Positions 1 through 7,251 of a DNA stretch of 64,000 nucleotides are shown here, piece after piece (position 1 is the first letter of the stretch; each line of letters opens with the position of its first letter). The position numbers and the translations under genes are program-made. A model generated the notes under the pieces. It was not told the DNA's origin. It made no database searches and worked only from the letters and a program-made list of their open reading frames with translations. The stretch comes from a virus, in the IMG/VR virus record IMGVR_UViG_3300046673_000306, positions 1 to 64,000 of that record; one strand, 5' to 3'.

Positions 1-2208
1 AGCCTCCTCGGTTTCAACGTGAGAGCCATCACGATCCTTGACGATGACGATCTTGTTCGGAATCCGATCCCCGAAATTCTCCAAGTGCGAGACCAGGAAC
101 ACCTGGTGGTCCTTCCCGATCTCCAAGATGGTGCTGGCGAAGGCGTCGACTCCGGACTGGTCCAAGTCGCTGACCTCGTCGATCATGACCAGGTCCACGC
201 GCTTGCCCGCTCTCCGGCTGATGACCTTGGCCAGGGCCATCCTTATGGCCAGGGCCACGCGCGCGGCCTCGCCTCCGCTGTACTGCCTGAAGTCCCGGGC
301 CCCGAGTTCGTCGCTGACGATGATGTCCAGGGTCTCCGCAGTCTTGCCCGTCTTCAGCTCCTTCTGCGTCGCGAACTCGACCTTGATCCTGCCCCCGGTC
401 AGCTTCTCCATGACGTCGTTGACCTCGGACTGGATTTCCCCCAGCGCGTTATCCAGGATCAGGGCCGGTATCCCGTTTCTTGAGAAGGCCCTGGTCAGCT
501 CCTTGTAGACGAACTGCTGGTCCACGGCCTCCTTGTGCCGCACCCGGTCGGCCTCCAGCTGCTTGCCCTTGCTCCGGCAGGCCTCGGCTCGGGCCTGGAG
601 CACCCCCAGTTCCTGACTGGCCTGGGCCCGGCGGTTGGCCAGCGCCGTCTCCTGGGCCCGAGCCGCGACGATCCTGGCCTCGGCCTGGGAGGCCTCGGCC
701 TCGGAGTAGGCGTGGCTGCCCAAGGACTTCTCCGCCACGATCTTGCGCCCGCCCCACTGCGTCCGCTCCGACGCGATCTCGTCCGCGCGCCTCTTGAAAG
801 ACTCCTCCACCTGCTGGCGCCGAGCCCCCGCCGACTGCACCTGGTTCTTCGCCATCTCGATCTGGCTGAGTTCGCGCTTGAAGTTGTCCAGGTCCCGGCG
901 CAGCTCCCCCTGCTGCGCCACGGAGTTGGCCAGGCCCCGGACCTCGGCTTCGACCTGGGCGCAGCGTTCGACCACGGATTTGGCCTGCGCGGCCTTGGCG
1001 TCGTAGTCCTTGCGCTTGGCCGTGCCCTCGGCCACGATGTCCTCCATGATCTTCTTCTGCGCGTCCTCGGTCAGCGCCGAGTAGCAGGTCGGGCACCGCG
1101 ACCCGATCTGGGTCACCTGCCCGAGCTTTGACCTCAGCCTCGCCAGGTCCTTGTCCATGACCTCGATCTCGCGCTGGTATCCATCGCGCTGGACCCTGAG
1201 CGTGGCCTGCTCGGTCTGCAACTGGTTCAGGCGCTTCTCCACCTGCTCGTAGGTCTTGATCTTGGCCTCGACCTCGGCGGCGGCCCTGGTCACCGTGGGC
1301 TCGCGCTGGACCATCTGGGACATGCGCTGGCACTCGGCGTCGACGCCAGCCAGCTGCTCGGTGCGGTCCCGCTCCGCGTACTCCTGCTGGCTGCGCAGCC
1401 GATCGAGGCTCTGATCGGCTTGGATCAGGTCAGACTGGAGCTTCTGGTGGAAGGCGGCCTTGGCCCGGACCTCCCCGGCAGCCCTCACCGCCTCCTCGAC
1501 AACGGAGTTGGCCGCGACGGACTTGTCCGCCAGGTCCGAGACCTCCTCCTCCAACCTAGCCAGGGCCTCGTCCCCCACGGTCTCCTGGCCTATCTCCAGC
1601 TGGATGCGGTCGATGGCCAGGCCCAGGGCCTGAGCGTCGCGCTCGTGGTCGGAGGCCAGGCGCCGGGCCCGCTCCTCGACGTCCGCGTAGCCGTCGATGC
1701 CGAGGATCGTGCTCAGGACCTCCTTGCGCTTGGACGGGAGTTGGCTCGGGAATAGGTCCAGCTTCTTCTGGGGGGAGTACACGGTATTGCTGAAGACCTC
1801 GTAGTCCATACCCAGGACCTCTACGATGCGGGCCTGCGTCTCCTTCACGGAGTTGCCCCGCAGCTTCTTGTCGTTAGTCAGGTCCGAGAACAGCAGGCTC
1901 TGGCTCTTGCCACGCTTGCGCGAGCGCACGACCTCGTACTTGACGCCGTCGATCTCGAAGACGTTGGTCACCTTCATCTCGTCGGTGCCGAGGCGGATCA
2001 GGTCGTCGTCGCTCGCGGCGCGGCTGACGCCGAACAGGGACCAGGCCACGGCCTCGATCAGTGTGCTCTTGCCCGCGCCGTTCGACTCCCCGGGGTCACC
2101 ACCCACGTACTTGCCCGTGATCAGGACCGGCCCGGAGTAGCGATCGAGGGCGAACTCCTGGTCCGCGTAGGCCATGAAGTTTTCGAGCTTGATCCTTAGT
2201 TCTCTCAT
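1..2208 (-). CDS. SbcC/Rad50-like recombination ATPase, C-terminus cut by window edge
   Basis: Large subunit of an Mre11-Rad50/SbcCD-type (T4 gp46-like) complex, an ABC ATPase that controls access of the nuclease partner to DNA ends. Seen: Walker A GESNGAGKST at residues 40-49, charged coiled-coil arms between about 190 and 600, a zinc hook CPTC at 372-375 at the arm tip, the ABC signature YSGGEAARVALAI from residue 643, Walker B LVMIDE ending at 678, and an H-loop histidine (708) in FLVSHLENF. The frame is open for 736 codons to base 1, so only a short C-terminal tail is missing. The ATG overlaps the stop of the upstream gene (ATGA), so translation is probably coupled. Its nuclease partner is at 7252-8457, separated from it by the ubiquitin-like cassette. 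Confidence 0.93.
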   Translation of the reverse strand, partial: MRELRIKLENFMAYADQEFALDRYSGPVLITGKYVGGDPGESNGAGKSTLIEAVAWSLFGVSRAASDDDLIRLGTDEMKVTNVFEIDGVKYEVVRSRKRGKSQSLLFSDLTNDKKLRGNSVKETQARIVEVLGMDYEVFSNTVYSPQKKLDLFPSQLPSKRKEVLSTILGIDGYADVEERARRLASDHERDAQALGLAIDRIQLEIGQETVGDEALARLEEEVSDLADKSVAANSVVEEAVRAAGEVRAKAAFHQKLQSDLIQADQSLDRLRSQQEYAERDRTEQLAGVDAECQRMSQMVQREPTVTRAAAEVEAKIKTYEQVEKRLNQLQTEQATLRVQRDGYQREIEVMDKDLARLRSKLGQVTQIGSRCPTCYSALTEDAQKKIMEDIVAEGTAKRKDYDAKAAQAKSVVERCAQVEAEVRGLANSVAQQGELRRDLDNFKRELSQIEMAKNQVQSAGARRQQVEESFKRRADEIASERTQWGGRKIVAEKSLGSHAYSEAEASQAEARIVAARAQETALANRRAQASQELGVLQARAEACRSKGKQLEADRVRHKEAVDQQFVYKELTRAFSRNGIPALILDNALGEIQSEVNDVMEKLTGGRIKVEFATQKELKTGKTAETLDIIVSDELGARDFRQYSGGEAARVALAIRMALAKVISRRAGKRVDLVMIDEVSDLDQSGVDAFASTILEIGKDHQVFLVSHLENFGDRIPNKIVIVKDRDGSHVETEEA

Positions 2209-2579
2209 ATGTCAAACCTCGCCTGATGGGCGACGACTCCGAACTTGGCCTTGGCTCCGGCGTCGCAGACCCTGAGCAAGGATATCAGGCCGTGGATTCC
2301 GCTGATCAATCCCTCCCGCCAGTCGAAGTACTCGCTCTCGGTCTGGGCGATGCGGAACCGGTCCTCGGCCATGGGCCGCATCTTTTGGGAGGTCACGGGG
2401 TAGCCCTTGGCCCTGATCTCGGCGATGGCGCGCAGGATCGAGTCCTCGGACAGGCCCGTCTCCTTCTTGGCGTCGACCATGGCCATGTTCTCGCCGCTAC
2501 CCCGACCGCAGCTGGAGACCAGGCAGTCGTATACGACCTTGTCGAAGATCAGGCCCTCTGCGGGCTTGCTCTCGGCCAT
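2205..2579 (-). CDS. Small predicted winged-helix protein
   Basis: A 124-residue protein of unknown function. Residues 12-60 read as a helix-turn-helix unit with a conserved-looking turn (KETGLSEDSILRAIAEIRAKG) followed by a wing-like strand, so DNA binding is plausible. The remainder is mostly helical. It lies between the E1-like gene (1-base gap) and the SbcC-like gene (ATGA overlap), so it is co-translated with both. It could be a regulator or an accessory factor of the recombination complex. I do not recognise the family. Confidence 0.7.
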   Translation of the reverse strand: MAESKPAEGLIFDKVVYDCLVSSCGRGSGENMAMVDAKKETGLSEDSILRAIAEIRAKGYPVTSQKMRPMAEDRFRIAQTESEYFDWREGLISGIHGLISLLRVCDAGAKAKFGVVAHQARFDI

Positions 2580-2580
2580 C

Positions 2581-3309
2581 TCAGACCTGGCTCCCGATCA
2601 GCTTGTGCTGGCGACAGTGGAAGGTCGTCTCGTTGCGGAACGGAACACCGTTAACGAAGGAGCTGACCGTGCTCGCGATGAAGGCGGCGGAGAAGAACGA
2701 GGAGTAGGAGACGGCTTGCGCGGTGCAGGGCAGGTGCTCACCCTCCTCGGAGCTATACAGGTTCTCCTCATAGAAGGCCTCGTGCATGGGGTCGTGAGGG
2801 TTCACCGCGTACATGCGCAGGACCTCTCCGCCCATGCGCACGTCTATGACCAGGCGGATCGCGGGGCAGGCTTTCGCCACCTCCCACAGGTGCTTGCGCG
2901 CATCCATATTATCCACGGCCATGACCAAGATCGTCTGATCGTCGAAAGTGGGGCGCGCATCCTTGTCCAGGTGCTGGACGATGCCCACGACCTGCTGGTC
3001 AGTCAAGTCCTGGACGATCCCGGCCAGAACCTCGACCTTGCGCTTACCCACGGCGTAGGACTGATAGACTTGACAGCTAACGTTATGCTCGTCGACGACG
3101 TCCCGGTCCCAGACCGTGATCTTCTGCGCGCCCATCTTCGCCAGGGCCAGGGCGGTCCACGACCCCACTGACCCCGCCCCCACCACGACGAAGCTCCACT
3201 CGTTGAGCTTCTCCGGGCTCATGAGGTCGAGCTGGCGCCAGTACTTCTGGTTCTTCTCCGGCGGCTTCGGGGCCTCGACGGCGTTCACGTCTGCGGTTAT
3301 GGTTTCCAC
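2581..3309 (-). CDS. E1-like (ThiF/MoeB-type) ubiquitin-like activating enzyme
   Basis: Predicted adenylating enzyme that would activate a ubiquitin-like protein with ATP. The 242-residue protein has the Rossmann nucleotide loop GAGSVGS at 44-50, acidic residues in WDRD (67-70), GKRK at 88-91 and the VDNMD motif at 132-136 typical of ThiF/E1 enzymes. Cys195 in PCTAQAVSYSS is the best candidate for the thiol that would carry the Ubl. The GTG start is chosen because AGGAGGAG lies at the right distance upstream, directly after the stop of the JAMM gene. An open frame extends further upstream, but it only shadows that gene. It is the last gene of the Ubl-E2-JAMM-E1 cassette. MoeB/ThiF sulfur-carrier chemistry is an alternative, but the neighbouring E2-like and JAMM genes favour conjugation. 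Confidence 0.88.
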   Translation of the reverse strand: METITADVNAVEAPKPPEKNQKYWRQLDLMSPEKLNEWSFVVVGAGSVGSWTALALAKMGAQKITVWDRDVVDEHNVSCQVYQSYAVGKRKVEVLAGIVQDLTDQQVVGIVQHLDKDARPTFDDQTILVMAVDNMDARKHLWEVAKACPAIRLVIDVRMGGEVLRMYAVNPHDPMHEAFYEENLYSSEEGEHLPCTAQAVSYSSFFSAAFIASTVSSFVNGVPFRNETTFHCRQHKLIGSQV

Positions 3310-3311
3310 GG

Positions 3312-4067
3312 TTATCTCCTCCTCACGGTCTTGAGCGGCTTGAACTTCATTATCCGCCCCATCTCCTCGCGGTAGGCCTCGGCCTGCCCGGGGTTGAACA
3401 CGGGCGCGACCTTGAGCGGGAGGTTGTCGATCCCGTAGCGCACGGGGTCGTAGAAGTCGACGCGGCACCGGCTCTCCAGGCGCTGATTCACGACGATGGA
3501 CATCGTGAACCTGGAATTGTGCAGGGCCTCGACCGTGTCCATGTCCGTGGTGCTGAAGAACACGGGCATGGTGTGGTGGCTGTGCCAGAACAGGTCGTAG
3601 CCCTCGGTGTCGAGGCCGTGCTTGCGCATCTGCCGCATGAACTGGTTCAGCGTCTCCTCGAATATGCGGCTGGACGCAGCCGTGTTCACCTGCTCCAGGG
3701 CCACGACGTCCTGGACCAGGAAGGAGTTGCCGGTCCGCACGACCTTGCCGAAGCCGCTGACCTCTCCCGGCGCCTGCATCGTGTAGCACATCATCTTATT
3801 GTAAGCGGCCTGATCGATCACGATCTCGAAGGCACGCTTCATCAGCAGTATCTGCTGGAGGGACGAGAAGTTCTCTATGGGCAGGAACCGAGCGTCCTTG
3901 GGCACCGCCGGTGGCCACAGGCAGCCGATCCTAACCGGCTGATACGTGGCCCCGGTGATATTCAGAGCCGACAGCGAGAGGCTGCTCGGCACGATCTCTG
4001 GCGTCAGCTCCGAGCCCTGCGTCTGCGTCAGGGTCCCGGTCAGGACCCCCTCCGTGGTCTGGATCAT
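3312..4067 (-). CDS. JAB/MPN (JAMM) zinc metallopeptidase, deubiquitinase-like
   Basis: Predicted zinc isopeptidase that would mature or remove the ubiquitin-like protein. The 251-residue protein has an intact JAMM site: Glu102 in PGEVSGFG, then His162-x-His164 and Ser172-x-x-Asp175 (HSHHTMPVFFSTTD), which is exactly HxH-x7-SxxD. A region of about 75 residues of unknown fold precedes the domain. The ATG overlaps the stop of the E2-like gene (ATGA), and the E1-like GTG follows 2 bases after the stop, so the genes are one translational unit. Phage tail-assembly proteins also carry JAB domains (lambda gpK), but those are fused to NlpC/P60 and lie in tail operons, unlike this one. Confidence 0.92.
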   Translation of the reverse strand: MIQTTEGVLTGTLTQTQGSELTPEIVPSSLSLSALNITGATYQPVRIGCLWPPAVPKDARFLPIENFSSLQQILLMKRAFEIVIDQAAYNKMMCYTMQAPGEVSGFGKVVRTGNSFLVQDVVALEQVNTAASSRIFEETLNQFMRQMRKHGLDTEGYDLFWHSHHTMPVFFSTTDMDTVEALHNSRFTMSIVVNQRLESRCRVDFYDPVRYGIDNLPLKVAPVFNPGQAEAYREEMGRIMKFKPLKTVRRR

Positions 4068-5701
4068 CCTACCTCCTCGATTTCGCTCACGTTCGCGGTG
4101 AATGCTTGGTGCTTCTTAACCGTCTCGGCTAAGGTCTCCTCCGACGCCGTCTTCGCTTCTGGACCATCGTGCAAGGCTTCTCGGGGTACGCCCAGAGCCT
4201 TGTGCACCTCGCTCTTGACGTCCTCCATTTTCTGCAAGAACTGGCCCGGAGTAGCGGGACCCGCATGGATTACTTCGACATCATAGCGAATAGGCATCAC
4301 ACCCGGAGCCACCGGGGTTGCCTGCTCTCCCGGGGTAAAGGCCTGGAGCACGGCTGGGGTCCGCACGCAGTCCTCGATCTTGTTGTGTCGGCTATCGACG
4401 TTATAGCAGTGCAGCCACTCGTGCATGATCTGGAAGACCATGGCGTAGCGCTCCATACCGATCAGCTTCGGGATGTCACTGCCCATATTACCAAGGCAAG
4501 GGTGCTCGGAGCCGGTGCTCAGGTGCGGGTGGGAGGCCCCGGTCTTGGTCTCGTGCCGGAGTTCGATGGCGCCGTTCTGGCGGATGCAGACCAGGAACTT
4601 GCCCAGCGCGTACTTCTTGCCCTCGTGCTCGATCGTCACGGGCGCGCTCATGCCGATGATCCGACCGTGCCTGATCTTGAACTTCTCGTAGAGGCCATCA
4701 TCCACGAGCTTGAGCAGCATCCGAACTTCCTTGGACAGCTCCGCGTCCAGGGCCCCGGAGCCGAGGAGAGTGATCTCCTTCTGGCTCTCGCGCACGGCCC
4801 GCGACTTCTCGATCAGGCTCTTCTCCAGGGACCTGATCTCACTCATGGCGGAGTCGATCTTGTCTTGCAGGGACTTCTGGCGCTTGCGCATGGAGTCGCC
4901 GCAGAACTCGCGGAATAAGGAATCCGTTACCTCTCCCCTGATCTCCCTGGCGTAGCCCCCGACTATGCGCTGGTACTGGGACAGCACGTGCTCGATCAGG
5001 GGCGCGATCCGCTCCGGCGCCGAAGCTACCTGGTGTCGGTCCCTCATCACCATCCCGCTGGGCAGTTTCTCGTCGGGCAGAGCCTTCTCTGCCTCGGGGA
5101 TGTAGAGCATGGTATAGACGTACTTCCCCTCGATCCTTCCGATGAATGTCTTGCGGTCGTCGTAGATGTTGGCGTAGGCCGGGAACTCCGGGGAGCACAA
5201 CTTCTCCGGGGCCTTCCGCGATTGCAGCTCGTCGAGCCCCACCCTCCACGCGCCCTCGTTCGGGTTAACCGAGGACTTCTCCAGGGCCTTGGGATCGCCG
5301 CTGAGGAAGAGGACCAGGGTGTTGGGCCCGACCCGCATGTCCACCAGCGGCCTCTCGTAGAACTCGTAGGGGGCCATGCCCCCGGTGAGCACGACCCGCA
5401 GGTCCTTGCCGAGCCTGTCCGCCCACGCCGAAAAGAGTGGGCGAAGCCCGTCGAGGCCATCCCCGACGAGCTTCACCCTGCGGCCCTTGGGGCTGCGGCA
5501 TACGGATACTCGGAACTCTCCGCGCTTCGGTTCGGGCCTGCTCTCGGGTGCCTTCTCGCACTTCATGTCCGAGGACTCATCGTAGGACACGGTCGTCCGA
5601 GAGGCACCGCTGCCCCAGGCCACGTAGTTGGTTCCTGCTGATGTCGTCCCGCCCGCGATTACTCCCGTCCCGTAGTCTGGAGAGTTCGAGTACCCGCTCA
5701 T
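4064..5701 (-). CDS. E2-like (UBC/RWD-fold) ubiquitin-like conjugating protein
   Basis: A 545-residue protein whose C-terminal half carries an E2-type active-site signature. Strands KKYALGKFLVCI and GAIELRHE (about 362-384) are followed by HPHLSTGSEHPCLGNM, with His391-Pro392 and Cys402 spaced like the HPN...G-x-x-C-L motif of E2 enzymes, and then a long helix (MVFQIMHEWLHCYN). A coiled coil spans about 270-312. The N-terminal 260 residues have no fold I recognise and could bind substrate. The ATG is preceded by GGGAGTAGGGG, just after the Ubl stop, and the stop overlaps the JAMM start. The E2 assignment is by motif and context and needs profile confirmation. Cys402 is the predicted Ubl-accepting residue. 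Confidence 0.75.
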   Translation of the reverse strand: MSGYSNSPDYGTGVIAGGTTSAGTNYVAWGSGASRTTVSYDESSDMKCEKAPESRPEPKRGEFRVSVCRSPKGRRVKLVGDGLDGLRPLFSAWADRLGKDLRVVLTGGMAPYEFYERPLVDMRVGPNTLVLFLSGDPKALEKSSVNPNEGAWRVGLDELQSRKAPEKLCSPEFPAYANIYDDRKTFIGRIEGKYVYTMLYIPEAEKALPDEKLPSGMVMRDRHQVASAPERIAPLIEHVLSQYQRIVGGYAREIRGEVTDSLFREFCGDSMRKRQKSLQDKIDSAMSEIRSLEKSLIEKSRAVRESQKEITLLGSGALDAELSKEVRMLLKLVDDGLYEKFKIRHGRIIGMSAPVTIEHEGKKYALGKFLVCIRQNGAIELRHETKTGASHPHLSTGSEHPCLGNMGSDIPKLIGMERYAMVFQIMHEWLHCYNVDSRHNKIEDCVRTPAVLQAFTPGEQATPVAPGVMPIRYDVEVIHAGPATPGQFLQKMEDVKSEVHKALGVPREALHDGPEAKTASEETLAETVKKHQAFTANVSEIEEVG

Positions 5702-5705
5702 ACCC

Positions 5706-5990
5706 CTACTCCCGGCCCGCCTGGACCTTGGGAAGCCGGTACAACGTCGGCTCGCTGCCGGTGATGACGCTGGTCCAGCCGCAGACCTTGCCGTTGAGGC
5801 GCCAGCCCTCGTCCTTCGCGGTCTTGTCCTCGGGCACGCTCTGGCCCGCCAGCTTCAGGGCCTCGGCCACGGTCGTCACGCCCTCGACGACCTCGATCTC
5901 CTTGGTCTTGTCCCGGAACTCGCCGACGTCGAGCTTGACCTTCTTCACTCCGACCTTCAGCTTCTTCTTCTTTCCCACCGGTGGTGTCAC
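5706..5990 (-). CDS. Small beta-grasp, ubiquitin-like protein (putative modifier)
   Basis: A 94-residue protein directly upstream of the E2-, JAMM- and E1-like genes. Residue pattern fits a beta-grasp: a strand near KLKVGVKKVKLDV, a second strand KEIEVVEGV, a helix TVAEALKLAG, then strands in GWRLNGKVCGWTSVIT and TLYRLPKVQAG. The C-terminus is AGRE rather than the free Gly-Gly of mature modifiers, so if it is conjugated it would first need trimming, for example by the adjacent JAMM enzyme, to expose a glycine. The GTG start has AGGAGG seven bases upstream. The assignment rests mainly on size, strand/helix pattern and operon context. Sequence identity to ubiquitin is not evident by eye. Confidence 0.6.
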   Translation of the reverse strand: MTPPVGKKKKLKVGVKKVKLDVGEFRDKTKEIEVVEGVTTVAEALKLAGQSVPEDKTAKDEGWRLNGKVCGWTSVITGSEPTLYRLPKVQAGRE

Positions 5991-6054
5991 CTTGCCCTCC
6001 TGTTCCTGCGATTTGACCGGGGATAGCGAGCCCCCGGCCTCGCCGCCTTAGCGG

Positions 6055-6936
6055 CTACTTCCTGTTACCTTCCAGATAGACGCGGATCAGGGTCAGGACC
6101 CTAGGCCAGTCCTCGTCGTCGACCATGGACTGAATCTCTCCCCGCTGATCCCCGAAGCAGACATTGCATAGCCCGGACGCGTTCTCGTTGTGGGGGACGT
6201 CAGATGCCACCTGCCCCGGGCCCACGTTCTCGATCACTATCCTCGTGGGCGACAACTCGGGGAAGACCTTGATCGCGTACTCGCCCCGCCGCGTGACCCC
6301 GAGCTTGGCCTCGACATCCATCGGGCCTGTGTAGGCGACGAGGACGCGGCGCTCGCCCTCCTGGACCATCTCGACGTTGGCGAAGAGCCTGGACTTGACT
6401 AGGGCCAGGAGCTTACCGGCCAGGGCCGCAGGCCAGACCTCGCCGCCGACCTTGGACGCCTCCAGCCGGACCAGGTTCTCGTTGCGCATCTTCATGATGT
6501 TGTGGGCGCGCTGGATCGCGGCCTCGTACTCGGCGACCTCGGACTTGGCCTTGGCGATCCTACCGTCGATCTGGGTGGAGAACGACTGCCAGCGGGAGTG
6601 GGCGAAGTCCTCGATCATCTTCTGCTGGGCCGCGATATCGACCTTGACCCGCACCCGCTCCCGGCGCCTGATTTCGGGCCGGAACCACTCCGCCAGTCGC
6701 CTCCTCCCGTCCTTGAACACGAGGACGTCGCCGTCGATCGTCGCGACCTCGTGCTCGGACCCGGGAACCAGGCCTATGCTCGTGGACGCCTGCCCCGCGA
6801 CGACGACGTCTCCTCGCAAGAGCTTGGCCGCGAAATCCTTGGGGTCCTTGACCTTGACCACGCGCGTGCGGTACGTCGGGATCGGCAGGACCGCGTCCTT
6901 CACCTTCTCCACCGCATCCATGATCTTGCGCATCAC
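6055..6936 (-). CDS. E2-like fold paralogue with coiled coil, part of ubiquitin-like cassette
   Basis: A 293-residue protein, N-terminal beta-rich (residues 25-100), coiled coil at about 105-155, then a C-terminal domain that parallels the E2-like protein downstream. The strand GEYAIKVF and strand RIVIENV are followed by PHNENASGLCNVCFGD (Cys257, Cys260) and a helix WPRVLTLIRVYL. The larger E2-like protein has the same order: coiled coil, two strands, HPH...G...PCLGN, helix. I infer a diverged E2/RWD-fold paralogue. Whether Cys260 is catalytic, or the CxxC binds metal, cannot be told. The start is GTG 6936, overlapping the upstream stop, or ATG 6933. A 64-base gap with a good ribosome site separates it from the Ubl gene. 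Confidence 0.6.
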   Translation of the reverse strand: MMRKIMDAVEKVKDAVLPIPTYRTRVVKVKDPKDFAAKLLRGDVVVAGQASTSIGLVPGSEHEVATIDGDVLVFKDGRRRLAEWFRPEIRRRERVRVKVDIAAQQKMIEDFAHSRWQSFSTQIDGRIAKAKSEVAEYEAAIQRAHNIMKMRNENLVRLEASKVGGEVWPAALAGKLLALVKSRLFANVEMVQEGERRVLVAYTGPMDVEAKLGVTRRGEYAIKVFPELSPTRIVIENVGPGQVASDVPHNENASGLCNVCFGDQRGEIQSMVDDEDWPRVLTLIRVYLEGNRK

Positions 6937-7250
6937 CCTTGCACCACCCGAGGGACCGAGTGGCAGCTGAGGGTCATGATGCAGTAGCCCTTGGGCAGGC
7001 CGAACCTCGGGCCCTCCAGGAGGTAGTCGATCCTGCTCATCAGCTCCCGGCCCGTGTACTCCAGGTCGACGGCAGCCTTCTTATCGGTGTGGGGCACGTC
7101 CTTGACCACGGACCTAACCTCACGCTCGTGCAGGAAGTGGCCGACCCCGTAACCGCGATCGTTCCTCCGGAACTCCCATGGCTTCAGGCCGTTGACCCTG
7201 GCCTGGAACACGTCCTCGTGCGTCTTGATCTGGTGAGTCATCTGCTCCAC
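6933..7250 (-). CDS. DUF3850 (ASCH/PUA-like) protein
   Basis: A 105-residue protein of the phage DUF3850 family, an ASCH/PUA-like beta-barrel thought to bind RNA or nucleotides. Typical landmarks are KTHEDVFQARVNGLKPWEFR at the start (the K-W/T-E-x-R-x-N-D-R block, here WEFRRNDRGYGVG), YTGRE in the middle, and the closing FGLPKGYCIMTLS strand. The GTG start lies one base after the stop of the SbcD-like gene and has AGGAGG correctly spaced. Its exact role in phages is unknown. Here it links the nuclease gene and the ubiquitin-like genes in one transcript. Confidence 0.85.
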   Translation of the reverse strand: MEQMTHQIKTHEDVFQARVNGLKPWEFRRNDRGYGVGHFLHEREVRSVVKDVPHTDKKAAVDLEYTGRELMSRIDYLLEGPRFGLPKGYCIMTLSCHSVPRVVQG

Positions 7251-7251
7251 G

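Noticed and set aside
3310-3789. Upstream extension of the E1-like frame to 402 residues
   Set aside because: The extra part reads out of frame through the JAMM gene and is low-quality Arg/Gly-rich; the GTG at 3309 has a perfect ribosome site.
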